This document shows positions 6,087 to 14,102 of a DNA stretch of 19,922 nt, one piece after another. The position numbers were made by a program, and so were the translations under genes. How positions within the stretch are numbered: the first letter of the stretch is position 1; every line of letters starts with the position of its first letter. The DNA lies in NCBI GenBank assembly GCA_900556765.1, contig USQH01000013.1, positions 1-19,922 on the forward strand, written 5' to 3'. The notes under the pieces are model-generated. The model saw nothing but the letters and a program-made list of their open reading frames with translations, was not told the origin of the DNA and did not search any database. Source of the DNA: an uncultured Oscillospiraceae bacterium. GTDB lineage: Bacteria; Bacillota; Clostridia; Oscillospirales; Acutalibacteraceae.

Positions 6087-7367
6087 ATGACCGATATTAA
6101 AACTGCCGTCCTGTGCGACGGCGTGACCGGATGTTTTATCCCGACCGACCGATTCAAAACAGCAAGACTGTCGGTCTGCTTTTACCTGCCGATGAGTGCC
6201 GAAACGGCCGCCGAAAACGCGCTGCTGCCGTTTATGCTCAGCGGTTGCGGCAAGCGCTACCCAACCAGCCGCATGCTAAGCTGTCGGTTGGACGATCTGT
6301 ACGGCGCGGTGCTCGGCGCGGAGTGTGACAAAATGGGCGATATGCAGGTTTTGCGCCTGTCGATACGCTGTGTCGAAAACAAATTTGTGCCCGACGGCGC
6401 CGATCTTGCCGTTGAGTGCGCCCGACTGTTGCACTCGCTGATTTTTGAGCCGCTGACCGACGGGGACGGCTTCGATGCCGCCAATTTTGACAAGGAAAAG
6501 CGGCTTCAGCTTGAGCGCATCGACAGCGAGATAAACAATAAGCGCTCCTATGCCGTTCAGCGGTGTGAGCAGGAGCTTTGCCGCGGTGAAGCCGGCGGAC
6601 TGCCGCGCTACGGCAGCCGTGAAAAGCTGACTCAAACTACGCGCGGGTCGCTTTACGCCGCATGGCGACGCGTGATGGAAACGGCGCAGGTGCGCGTGGC
6701 ATATCTTGCGAGCGAGCCGAACGACGCTATTTTCGACGTGTTTGCCGACGGTTTTGCCGCCTTTTCGCGCCGCCCGATACAGCCCACCGAACCCGTTAAC
6801 AGCCCGGCAAAAGCGACCGTGTCTGAGATTTCCGACCGTTTGCCGGTCAAGCAGGGCAAGCTTGTGCTCGGCTTCCGCCAGAGCGAGACGGCGGCAAACG
6901 GCAACTACGAGCTGATGGTACTCTCCGACCTGTTCGGCGGCGGTGCGTACAGCCTCCTTTTCACCAATGTGCGCGAAAAGCTCAGCCTGTGCTACTACTG
7001 TGCCGCCCGTTCCAACCGCCGCAAGGGATGGTTGATGGTCGACAGCGGCGTTGAATTTGACAACATGCAAAAAACGCTCGACGAGGTGCTGCGTCAGCTT
7101 GATGTGCTGAAAAACGGCGATTTTTCCGACGCCGATCTCGCGGCATCAAAGCTGTCGCTGTGCGATTCGCTGCGCTCGATCGGCGACTCCCAGTCGGTGA
7201 CCGACCGCTGGTACGCCGACCGCTTTTTTGAACCCGATGTGCCTACGCCCGACGAGGTCGCCGAACGGGTCAGGGCGGTCAGCCGCGACGATATCTGCCG
7301 CATGGCAAAGGGACTGACACTTGACACGGTTTACAGACTGCTCGGCAGTGAGGAGGCAGGCAAATGA
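6087..7367 (+). CDS. yfmF: Peptidase M16-family protein, YfmF type (catalytically inactive partner)
   Basis: 426 residues with the fold pattern of M16 (pitrilysin-type) peptidases but without the HxxEH zinc motif: the corresponding region reads NALLPFMLSGCGKRYP (44-59). The later FRQSETAANGNYELMVLSDLFGGGAYSLLFTNVREKLSLCYY stretch is a typical M16 second-domain segment. The protein pairs with the active YfmH-type enzyme encoded next, overlapping by ATGA (7364-7367), so translation is coupled and a heterodimer is likely. In Bacillus the pair is linked genetically to 5-aminopentanol modification of elongation factor P; whether that holds here is unknown. The ATG at 6087 follows a CGGAGA ribosome site. 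High GC and NNC-ending codons match the downstream genes. Confidence 0.88.
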   Translation: MTDIKTAVLCDGVTGCFIPTDRFKTARLSVCFYLPMSAETAAENALLPFMLSGCGKRYPTSRMLSCRLDDLYGAVLGAECDKMGDMQVLRLSIRCVENKFVPDGADLAVECARLLHSLIFEPLTDGDGFDAANFDKEKRLQLERIDSEINNKRSYAVQRCEQELCRGEAGGLPRYGSREKLTQTTRGSLYAAWRRVMETAQVRVAYLASEPNDAIFDVFADGFAAFSRRPIQPTEPVNSPAKATVSEISDRLPVKQGKLVLGFRQSETAANGNYELMVLSDLFGGGAYSLLFTNVREKLSLCYYCAARSNRRKGWLMVDSGVEFDNMQKTLDEVLRQLDVLKNGDFSDADLAASKLSLCDSLRSIGDSQSVTDRWYADRFFEPDVPTPDEVAERVRAVSRDDICRMAKGLTLDTVYRLLGSEEAGK

Positions 7368-8644
7368 TTGAAAAACGACTGATAAAAAACGATAAACTGG
7401 ACGAGCAGTACGTCGAGGCGACCCATTCCTCAGGACTGCGGATATATATACTTTCAAAGCCGCTTTACTCGTCCGCATATGCCGTTTTCGGCACGCGGTA
7501 CGGCTCCATTGATACAAAATTCCGCCTTGACGGCGAGAGCGAATTTCACACCATTCCCGAGGGAACGGCGCATTTTCTCGAGCATAAGCTGTTCGAGAGC
7601 GAGGAGGGCAGCGCGTTTGAGCGGTATGCCGCGACAGGCGCTTATGCCAACGCATACACTTCGTTTGACCGCACCTGCTACCTCTTTTCCTGCACCTCTG
7701 GCTTCAGCGAAAATCTTGACATACTGCTGGATTTTGTCCGCCACCCCTACTTTACCGCCGAAACGGTGCAGAAGGAGCAGGGCATAATCGGTCAGGAGAT
7801 ACGGATGTATGACGACGAGGCAAACTGGCGTGCGTTTTTCAACCTGCTGTGCGCGCTGTACAGCCGCCACCCCGTCCGCATTGACATCGCCGGCACCGTT
7901 GAGTCGATAGCCGAAATAACGGCAGATATGCTTTTCGACTGCCACCGCACCTTTTACAATCCGGCCAATATGTTCCTGTGTATCGCCGGCAACGTCGACG
8001 CCGACGCCGTACTGGAGCAGGTCGACCGCACGCTCGGTGACCAACCGTCACAAAAGGTCATACGCGGTCTGCATGACGAGCCGCGCGAGATAAATAAGTC
8101 CTTTGTCGAGCAGAGATTGTCGGTGGCTCAGCCGATGTTTAACCTCGGCTTTAAGGAGGCGTGCGACACGCCCGAAAAGAGCCTCAAAAACCGCATTGCC
8201 ACATCCGTATTGCTGGAGATCATCAGCGGCAAATCATCGCCGCTGTACGAGCGGCTCATAAATATGAGTCTCGTTAACGAGAACTTTTCGGCCGAGTATT
8301 TTAACGGCTTCGGCTACGCAACGGAGATATTCGACGGCGAGTCGTCCGATCCCGAACGCGTTGCCGCCGAGATCAAAGCAGAGATAAAGCGGCTGCGTAC
8401 CGATGGCATCGGCGCCGACGACTTTATGCGCGCCAAAAACAGTCTTTACGGACAAATGGTTATGCAGTATAATGTAATTGACAATGTCGCGTCGGCGCTT
8501 GTCGGCGCTGCAATGAGCGGCGACGGCCTTTTTGACGAGCTGGAGGTATTCAACTCGCTGACCGTCGACGATATCGAGCAATGCCTGAGAGATCAGCTTC
8601 ATGAGGAATACTCCGCTCTGTCGGTCATTCGTCCCGCGGAGTAA
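7364..8644 (+). CDS. yfmH: Zinc peptidase M16 family, YfmH type
   Basis: 426 residues. The inverted zinc motif HFLEH lies at residues 70-74 (His70, catalytic Glu73, His74) in EGTAHFLEHKLFE. The distal acidic cluster QEIRMYDDE (144-152) supplies the third zinc ligand, likely Glu145 or Glu152. Later segments (FYNPANMFLCIAGNVD, SGKSSPLYERLI) match the M16B layout. It starts on the ATGA that ends yfmF, the usual arrangement of this active/inactive pair. The enzyme should be cytoplasmic, as no signal peptide is visible. Its substrate is not known; the pair is named for an effect on elongation factor P modification in Bacillus. lgt follows 21 bases downstream. Confidence 0.9.
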   Translation: MIEKRLIKNDKLDEQYVEATHSSGLRIYILSKPLYSSAYAVFGTRYGSIDTKFRLDGESEFHTIPEGTAHFLEHKLFESEEGSAFERYAATGAYANAYTSFDRTCYLFSCTSGFSENLDILLDFVRHPYFTAETVQKEQGIIGQEIRMYDDEANWRAFFNLLCALYSRHPVRIDIAGTVESIAEITADMLFDCHRTFYNPANMFLCIAGNVDADAVLEQVDRTLGDQPSQKVIRGLHDEPREINKSFVEQRLSVAQPMFNLGFKEACDTPEKSLKNRIATSVLLEIISGKSSPLYERLINMSLVNENFSAEYFNGFGYATEIFDGESSDPERVAAEIKAEIKRLRTDGIGADDFMRAKNSLYGQMVMQYNVIDNVASALVGAAMSGDGLFDELEVFNSLTVDDIEQCLRDQLHEEYSALSVIRPAE

Positions 8645-8665
8645 GGAAAGGAAGTCTAAACAGCT

Positions 8666-9853
8666 ATGACTACTGCAACTGTGCCGTATATCACCATATT
8701 CGGCATCACATTTCACATTGATCCGGTCGCGTTCACCCTGCCGATCGGTGACGGCTTTCCGATCTACTGGTACGCCGTGATCATCGCCACCGGCACTCTG
8801 CTCGCGATGATCTATGCCTTCCGCCGCGCGCCTAAATTCGGTATCAATACCGATAATATGTTCGACGTCGTTATCGTTTCGTTTATCATGGCGATCGTAG
8901 GAGCGCGCGCCTATTACCTCATATTTGACGGCAAGCCGCTTTCCGGCTTTTCGGAGATATTCGCCCTGCGTCAGGGAGGACTCGCCATTTACGGTGGTGT
9001 CATCGGCGCATTTGCAACCGGCGCGATAATGTGCCGCATTAAAAAGGTAAACATGCTTGCAATGTTTGACCTTACTGCGATCGGCCTGCTTATCGGGCAG
9101 GCGATCGGCCGCTGGGGCAACTTCGTCAATCAGGAGGCGTACGGAACCACCACCGAAAGCATTTTCGGCATGACCGGCAGCCGTATCGGCACCACGCCCG
9201 TTCACCCCTGCTTTTTGTATGAGTCACTGCTGTGCGCGGCAGGTTTTGTGCTGCTGCACCTCGTCAGCCGCCATCGCAAATTTGACGGCCAGTTGATAAC
9301 CCTGTACATGGTGTGGTACGGCACCGTCCGCTTCTTTATCGAGGGACTTCGTACCGACAGCCTGATGATCGGCATACTGCGCGTGTCGCAGGTGCTGTCC
9401 TTTGTGCTTGTCATTGCCGGAATTGTCCTTTACTTCCTGCTTCTTAAGCGCTCAAAGCGCATTGCCGCCGAGGAGGGCGAGTACAAATGGCTGTTTGAGG
9501 ACGCCGACGATGTGATAGGAAACAGCGACAGCGCTGAGTCCGCCGAAACCACTGAGTCCGACGGCACTGCTGAAACCGATGAAACCGCCGCTGCCGATGT
9601 TGAAACCGATGAAACGGTTAAAAATATTGCTCAGACGGCTGATTACGATGAAAAAACGGCTGAAAACACCGAAAATGCCGATAAAACGGCTGAAAGCACT
9701 GATGAAACTCAGGCTGGCGAAACGGAACCCAACGGACAGGCCTCCGATGAAACGGCAGACGCCGATACCGACTTAACCGATTCAACCGCTTCTGTCGATT
9801 CTGACACTGACAGCGATACTGCCGCTGATGACGGCAGTTCCGATAAACAGTAA
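8666..9853 (+). CDS. lgt: Prolipoprotein diacylglyceryl transferase with an acidic C-terminal tail
   Basis: A 395-residue integral membrane enzyme that transfers diacylglyceryl from phosphatidylglycerol to the lipobox Cys of prolipoproteins. Key family motifs are present: IYWYAVI (33-39), GGLAIYGG (104-111) and the signature GRWGNFVNQEAYG (148-160), with the essential Arg and Asn. VRFFIEGLRTDSL (221-233) precedes the last helix. Tyr109 stands where E. coli has His103; I believe this is common in clostridial Lgt, but it was not checked. The core ends near residue 282. Residues 283-395 are a low-complexity Glu/Asp/Thr/Ala tail that should lie in the cytoplasm; Lgt proteins usually end at 260-290 residues. 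AAAGGAAG (8647-8654) precedes the ATG. A lipoprotein substrate is encoded nearby at 5163. Confidence 0.95.
   Translation: MTTATVPYITIFGITFHIDPVAFTLPIGDGFPIYWYAVIIATGTLLAMIYAFRRAPKFGINTDNMFDVVIVSFIMAIVGARAYYLIFDGKPLSGFSEIFALRQGGLAIYGGVIGAFATGAIMCRIKKVNMLAMFDLTAIGLLIGQAIGRWGNFVNQEAYGTTTESIFGMTGSRIGTTPVHPCFLYESLLCAAGFVLLHLVSRHRKFDGQLITLYMVWYGTVRFFIEGLRTDSLMIGILRVSQVLSFVLVIAGIVLYFLLLKRSKRIAAEEGEYKWLFEDADDVIGNSDSAESAETTESDGTAETDETAAADVETDETVKNIAQTADYDEKTAENTENADKTAESTDETQAGETEPNGQASDETADADTDLTDSTASVDSDTDSDTAADDGSSDKQ
9515..9853 (+). repeat. Low-complexity region encoding the Lgt acidic tail
   Basis: Short units such as GAAACCGATGAAAC and GGCTGAAA recur irregularly and encode DET, AET and TDE runs. 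The stretch is A-richer than the rest of lgt and carries no membrane segment. It looks like slippage-driven growth of a disordered tail. Confidence 0.6.
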
Positions 9854-9895
9854 AACCGACTTTTTAACAAAAAAGTTCAAAAGGATGATGAAAAA

Positions 9896-10747
9896 ATGGC
9901 AATGATAATCGACGGCAAGGCGGTCTCTGCCGCCACGCGTGCCGCTATCGCCGAGCAGGTTGCCGAGCTTAAAAAGCACGGCGTTACGCCGGGACTTGCG
10001 GTAATAATCGTCGGCGACGATCCGGCGTCCCGTGTCTATGTAAACAATAAGAAAAAGGCGTGCGCCGAGCTGGGTATGCTCAGCGAGGAGTATGCACTGC
10101 CTGCCGATACCGACATCGACACCTTGCTTGACCTGATACATACTCTGAATGAGCGCGCCGACATAAACGGCATACTGTGCCAGCTTCCGCTGCCGCGCCA
10201 TCTGGACGAAAAAGCAGTCATCAACGCCATTTCACCGATGAAGGATGTCGACGCTTTTCATCCCGTCAACGTCGGCGGCATAATGACCGGCGACTATTCA
10301 TTCCTGCCCTGCACGCCTGCCGGCGTTATGCAGATGCTAAAGCATTACGATCTGCCTATCGAGGGCAAGCGCTGTGTTATAATCGGCCGCTCCAACATCG
10401 TAGGCAAACCGATGGCAATGCTCATGCTGCACGCAAACGCGACTGTGACGATTTGCCACAGCCGATCGGTCGGACTGGCCGATATCTGCCGCGAAGCGGA
10501 CATACTTATCGCCGCCGTCGGCAGACCGAAATTTGTTACCGCCGACATGGTCAAGCCGGGCGCCGTGGTTATCGACGTCGGCATCGACCGCGACGAGAAC
10601 GGAAAGCTGTGCGGCGACGTCGATTTCGCCGCCGTTGAGCCTGTCGCGTCGGCAATATCGCCCGTTCCGGGCGGCGTCGGCCCGATGACCATATCCATGC
10701 TGATGCAAAACACGCTTACCGCCGCAAGGATACAGCACGGTCTTTGA
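9896..10747 (+). CDS. folD: Bifunctional methylenetetrahydrofolate dehydrogenase/cyclohydrolase
   Basis: A 283-residue cytoplasmic enzyme that interconverts 5,10-methylene-, methenyl- and 10-formyl-tetrahydrofolate using NADP. Seen in the sequence: the catalytic motif YVNNK with Tyr48 and Lys52, QLPLP (96-100), KDVDAFHP (116-123, usually KDVDGFHP), the cofactor motif GRSNIVGKP (164-172) and the C-terminal PVPGGVGPMT. Length is standard. The ATG at 9896 follows AAGGA (9881-9885); an ATG at 9902 is an alternative. The 42-base gap after lgt has no clear terminator, so it is probably in the same transcript. It supplies one-carbon units for purines and formyl-Met-tRNA. Confidence 0.96.
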   Translation: MAMIIDGKAVSAATRAAIAEQVAELKKHGVTPGLAVIIVGDDPASRVYVNNKKKACAELGMLSEEYALPADTDIDTLLDLIHTLNERADINGILCQLPLPRHLDEKAVINAISPMKDVDAFHPVNVGGIMTGDYSFLPCTPAGVMQMLKHYDLPIEGKRCVIIGRSNIVGKPMAMLMLHANATVTICHSRSVGLADICREADILIAAVGRPKFVTADMVKPGAVVIDVGIDRDENGKLCGDVDFAAVEPVASAISPVPGGVGPMTISMLMQNTLTAARIQHGL

Positions 10748-10788
10748 TGCCCACGCGGCAAATCTGATTGAAAGGGGACGCACTCACT

Positions 10789-11577
10789 GTGAAAAAGCTC
10801 ATTTCGGCGCTTTGCGCCTGCATAGTGCTCGTGTCGGCGTTTTGTGTTACCGCCGCCGCGCAGCCCTACACCGATTCCGACAGCGGAGTTTCGGTCGAGC
10901 TGCCTGACGAATACACAGTGCTGACCTCCTCCAACCTGTCCAAAAACGCCGACTTTGTCGAGAGTATAGGCCACTCGACAGAAAGCCTGCGAAAAGCGAT
11001 GAACAGCGGAAATATCGTTATGTATGCCGCCGTTTCCGACAACACCAAGCAAATACATTTGAAGTGCTGGTCGTCCGATTTCTCCGTCCGCACGGGCGAT
11101 CTGTCCTCGCTGTCGGAGGAGGGGCAGAACGCGGCGCTTGAGTCCATGAAAAAGGTTATTTGCGGTGACGGCAACGAAATACTGCTGTCGGAGAAGATAA
11201 CCCACGACGGACTGACCTATCTGAAGCTCGCGGTCAGCGTTCCCGCCGATGCTCCGTTTTGTTATATCCAGTATGTCACCGTGTCGGGCGGCAGGTTTAT
11301 TTCCTTGGTTTATTACAACGCGCACGGCTGGCTGACCGCCGACGAGCAGCGCGCCGCCGACAGCGTATTTTCGACCGTCAGCGTGCCGAAAAAGTCGGGC
11401 GGCATATCCTCGTTCGGTATCATGACCGTGACCGAGATCGTGCTCATTGCCCTGCTCATACTTGCCGGTGTTGCGCTGATAATCTACATTATTCGCAGTT
11501 TCTTTATCGACTACAAAAACAGCCGCGAGGAGCCGGAGATAATCCCCGACCGCATTAAAATGAACCGTAAAAAATAG
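10789..11577 (+). CDS. Secreted protein with a signal peptide and C-terminal membrane anchor, function unknown
   Basis: 262 residues from a GTG start at 10789. That start gives a clean signal peptide (KKLISALCACIVLVSAFCVTAAA, cleavage before QPYTD) and fits AAAGGGGA at 10771-10778; an in-frame TTG at 10768 would add a polar extension and is unlikely. The outside domain (about residues 25-205) opens with a SGVSVELPDEYTVL segment, like PsbP/DcrB-type surface domains that begin with an amphipathic strand. I infer that fold only weakly. Residues around 212-240 form one membrane helix (VLIALLILAGVALIIYIIRSFF), and a short basic cytoplasmic end follows. It is translationally coupled to the small membrane protein downstream (AGGAGG overlaps its stop). 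I do not recognise a named family. Confidence 0.8.
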   Translation: MKKLISALCACIVLVSAFCVTAAAQPYTDSDSGVSVELPDEYTVLTSSNLSKNADFVESIGHSTESLRKAMNSGNIVMYAAVSDNTKQIHLKCWSSDFSVRTGDLSSLSEEGQNAALESMKKVICGDGNEILLSEKITHDGLTYLKLAVSVPADAPFCYIQYVTVSGGRFISLVYYNAHGWLTADEQRAADSVFSTVSVPKKSGGISSFGIMTVTEIVLIALLILAGVALIIYIIRSFFIDYKNSREEPEIIPDRIKMNRKK

Positions 11578-11587
11578 GAGGACGCCT

Positions 11588-11977
11588 ATGAAAACCGCAA
11601 AACTGACATTACTGCTGTCTGCCGCCGCCGTTGTGGTGGCGTCGCTGAATATGATCATCTGTGCCGTCAACCGTATTCGTATGACATCGGCGCTGATCAT
11701 CTTCATCTGCATGATAGTCATATTTTTAGTCAGCCTTATCAGCCTTTCGGCCAAGGAAAAGGAGCAAAAAAAGGCGGATAAAAATGCGGATCGTGCGGCT
11801 GACGCAAAAACAGCGCATGACGGTTCGCCGGTAAATGAAAATATTGCCGAAAGCGGCGTTGATATGGCACGAACGGACGTTGCCGCGAACGAAAATACCA
11901 TCGGAAACGAAAACGCCGCCAACAAATACGCCGCTGAAAAGGACATTACCGCGGTGGGCGATGACCTGCGCGGCTGA
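11588..11977 (+). CDS. Small two-helix membrane protein with a hydrophilic tail, function unknown
   Basis: 129 residues. Two hydrophobic helices (about 5-27 and 33-54) are joined by a short basic loop, NRIRM, so the N and C termini lie on the same side, with the loop probably inside. A 70-residue tail rich in Ala, Asn, Asp, Glu and Lys follows (KADKNADRAADAKT and similar) with no predicted fold. AGGAGG at 11576-11581 overlaps the stop of the upstream gene, so the two are translated together and may interact. The tail resembles the Lgt tail in composition. No named family recognised. Confidence 0.7.
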   Translation: MKTAKLTLLLSAAAVVVASLNMIICAVNRIRMTSALIIFICMIVIFLVSLISLSAKEKEQKKADKNADRAADAKTAHDGSPVNENIAESGVDMARTDVAANENTIGNENAANKYAAEKDITAVGDDLRG

Positions 11978-11997
11978 ACGCGGAAAACGGACGAAAA

Positions 11998-12678
11998 ATG
12001 GAACAGTACAGCATGAAAGTCATCGCGCGCATACGCACCGATTTTCCCGAAAAATTCGGTATTCCGCGTCAAAGCGGACTGGTCGAATCGCTGACGGGAC
12101 GGATAATTTTCGAGCCAGAGTACCGCAACGCACAGGCGGTGCGCGGGCTGGAGGATTTTTCGCACCTGTGGGTGATATGGCAGTTTTCACAGGCGGTGCG
12201 CGAGACATGGTCGCCGACAGTTCGCCCACCGAGATTGGGCGGCAACCGCCGAATCGGTGTTTTTGCCACCCGTTCGCCTTTTCGCCCAAACGCCATCGGG
12301 CTTTCATCGGTGCGTATTCAACGGGTCGAAACGGACACGCCCGACGGTCCGGTGATATATGTTTCGGGGGTTGATATTTTGGACGGCACGCCGATTTTCG
12401 ACATCAAGCCGTACCTCGCTTACACCGACAGCCATCCCGATGCGTCGGGCGGATTTACTGCGTCGGCGGAGCGAAAACTGCTGAAGGTCGATTTCGCCGA
12501 GGAACTGATCGGGCGCGTGCCGCTCGAACTGCGAGGGCCGCTCATCGATGTGCTGGCTCAGGATCCGCGGCCGTCGTATCAGCACGACAGCGACCGAGTT
12601 TACGGAATGGATTTTGCCGGGTTGAAGGTAAAATTCACCGTCGACGGCGACAGCCTGACCGTTACAGATGTCGAGTGA
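11998..12678 (+). CDS. trmO: tRNA (N6-threonylcarbamoyladenosine(37)-N6)-methyltransferase TrmO
   Basis: 226 residues. It methylates t6A37 of threonine tRNAs using S-adenosylmethionine. The TsaA-like beta-barrel is marked by GIPRQSGL (20-27), the RGLEDFSHLWVIWQF segment (49-63), RPPRLGGNRRIGVFATRSPFRPNAIGLS (76-103) and DILDGTPIFDIKPYL. The C-terminal extension with DPRPSYQHDSDRVYG is typical of the longer bacterial form. The start codon has only a weak ribosome site, and the gene lies 20 bases after the preceding one, so coupling is possible. A strong terminator follows 34 bases after the stop. Confidence 0.93.
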   Translation: MEQYSMKVIARIRTDFPEKFGIPRQSGLVESLTGRIIFEPEYRNAQAVRGLEDFSHLWVIWQFSQAVRETWSPTVRPPRLGGNRRIGVFATRSPFRPNAIGLSSVRIQRVETDTPDGPVIYVSGVDILDGTPIFDIKPYLAYTDSHPDASGGFTASAERKLLKVDFAEELIGRVPLELRGPLIDVLAQDPRPSYQHDSDRVYGMDFAGLKVKFTVDGDSLTVTDVE

Positions 12679-12712
12679 ACACGGATTATGTAATTAAATA
12701 TCGGATACATAC

Positions 12713-12748
12713 AAAAATAACGGACGACCGAGGTCGCCCGTTATTTTT
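12713..12748 (+). terminator. Rho-independent, bidirectional terminator after trmO
   Basis: AAAAATAACGG (12713-12723) pairs with CCGTTATTTTT (12738-12748). An inner GAC-CGAG-GTC hairpin is separated from it by mismatches. The A run on one side and T run on the other allow termination in both directions, which suits the convergent spoVAD gene. Confidence 0.9.
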
Positions 12749-12826
12749 GTGCTTATTGTGAGCTTTTGTCATATAGCAAATGCCCGAAAAAAACTCTGTA
12801 ATAATGCGCGCGTCAATGCATTGCGG

Positions 12827-12906
12827 CGCAAGTGTGACTCAGCGCAAGTGAAATTCGCCGCAAGTGGGATTTGGTATAAATGGGAGTCAGCGCAGTGTGA
12901 TTCGGC
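12827..12906. repeat. Degenerate 16-bp tandem array (five units)
   Basis: Five consecutive 16-base units begin at 12827, 12843, 12859, 12875 and 12891. The first three begin CGCAAGTG, followed by a G/A- and T-rich second half. Unit 4 (TATAAATG...) and unit 5 (CGCAGTGTG...) are diverged. No spacers, so not CRISPR. Confidence 0.65.
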
Positions 12907-12938
12907 ATGGTACATGCGGCGCTTTTATAGTGCGTTGT

Positions 12939-13026
12939 GCACTGCCCACGCAGTTATCGCGCACTGCCCACGCAGTTATCACGCACTGTCTACGCAATTA
13001 TCGCGCACTGCCCACGCAATTATCAC
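12939..13026. repeat. 22-bp tandem array (four exact-length units)
   Basis: Four head-to-tail copies of a 22-base unit beginning GCACTGCCCACGCA and ending TTATCGC or TTATCAC (12939, 12961, 12983, 13005). Copies differ at only a few positions: CGC/CAC endings alternate, and GCAG changes to GCAA in the last two. The period is close to two DNA helical turns and is not a multiple of three. It lies in the convergent gap between trmO and spoVAD. Confidence 0.9.
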
Positions 13027-13080
13027 GTGCCGCGCCGCGCGCATTTGTAGGAGAAAAAGGTCGCTTCACAGGCGTATGGG

Positions 13081-14082
13081 TCAACTGCACAGATGGACGA
13101 GATGACAAATGCCGGGTATGCTTTCGCCCTGCTGTGAGGAGGTGGTCGACATGAGCGCGCCGGTCGCGCAGAAAAGAATGTTTTTTAGTTCACCCTCCTC
13201 CATTTTTCGCAGAATGTATCCGCACAGCATACTTGCCGCGCATCCGCAGCCCGAACCTCCGGCGTGAACGTCCTGCTTTTCGCGGTCGAATATCAGCAGT
13301 CCGCAATCCTTATGCACGCGCGAAATGTCGATGCCGCCGCTCAGGAGCAGCTCGTACATGAGCTGTGAGCCGACAGCGCCCAAATCGCCCGTGATTATCA
13401 TGTCGTAGTCACTCGGACTGCTTTGGGTCACATCCAAATAACGCGATACGGTATCCGCGGCGGCAGGCGCCATGGCGGCGCCCATGTTGTTGGCGTCCTT
13501 CTGGTCGAGGTCGACCATTTTGCCGAGCATGACATCCTGCACGCGCACTTTTCCACCGCTGCCGACGATGACGGCGCCCGAACCGCATACCGTCCACTGT
13601 GCCGAGGGAGTGCGCTGACCGCCGTAGTCGATCGGATTGCGAAACTGGCGCTCCGCGGTGCAAAAGTGGGACGACGTGACGGCGGCCGCACGTTTTGCCG
13701 CGCCGCTGTCGACGGCAAGCGATGCCATTGCGAGCGACAGCGACATGGTCGAGCAGGCGCCGAATAGTCCCACCGTAGGTATTTCAAAATCGCGCAGGGC
13801 AAAGGTCGAGCTCATGCTCTGGTTGAGCAGGTCGCCTGCGTACAGAATGTCGATATCGTCCGGCGTAAGATCGCCTTTTTTCAGTGCGGTACGCAGCGCC
13901 TTGCCCTGCAATTCGCTCTCCGCCTTTTCCCACGAGCAGCCGTCGGGCGATTCGGAGGTGTCGACGCAGTCGAAGTATGCGGCGAACGGCCCCTCGCCCT
14001 CCTTTTTTCCGACAGCGGAGGCGTAGGAGGCTATTGTCGTGCTTCCCGAAAAGGTGATTACGCCTTTATTGTTTTGAGCCAT
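13081..14082 (-). CDS. spoVAD: Stage V sporulation protein AD
   Basis: A 333-residue protein with a thiolase/ketoacyl-synthase-like fold (GACSTMSLSLAMASLAVD, GDLGAVGSQLM, GSGCGCAASMLCGY), the SpoVAD hallmark. SpoVAD binds dipicolinic acid and helps its uptake into the developing forespore. Near the C terminus TGALMSTTSSQQGESIPGI matches the family end. The last residues (CHLVHLCS) are less typical, but the length is normal. Start ATG at 14082 with AGGAGGT at 14092-14098 upstream on the minus strand. It lies 20 bases after spoVAC. spoVAE, which usually follows in Clostridia, is not found; repeats occupy the region instead. Confidence 0.93.
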   Translation of the reverse strand: MAQNNKGVITFSGSTTIASYASAVGKKEGEGPFAAYFDCVDTSESPDGCSWEKAESELQGKALRTALKKGDLTPDDIDILYAGDLLNQSMSSTFALRDFEIPTVGLFGACSTMSLSLAMASLAVDSGAAKRAAAVTSSHFCTAERQFRNPIDYGGQRTPSAQWTVCGSGAVIVGSGGKVRVQDVMLGKMVDLDQKDANNMGAAMAPAAADTVSRYLDVTQSSPSDYDMIITGDLGAVGSQLMYELLLSGGIDISRVHKDCGLLIFDREKQDVHAGGSGCGCAASMLCGYILRKMEEGELKNILFCATGALMSTTSSQQGESIPGICHLVHLCS

Positions 14083-14102
14083 GATTTTTTGACCTCCTTA
14101 CA

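Noticed and set aside
8234..9205. 323-codon minus-strand open frame
   Set aside because: Antisense shadow of yfmH and lgt, rich in His and Arg, with no recognisable domain.
10345..12165. 606-codon open frame on the minus strand
   Set aside because: It lies wholly opposite folD, the secreted protein, the small membrane protein and trmO, all supported by motifs or signal peptides and ribosome sites. The NNC-rich sense codons remove antisense stops, and the product has no recognisable domain.
12939..13026. CRISPR array
   Set aside because: The copies are directly adjacent, with no unique spacers.
12749..13105. 118-codon plus-strand open frame through the tandem arrays
   Set aside because: The 22-bp and 16-bp units are not multiples of three, the product is irregular, and there is no ribosome site; it follows directly on a terminator.
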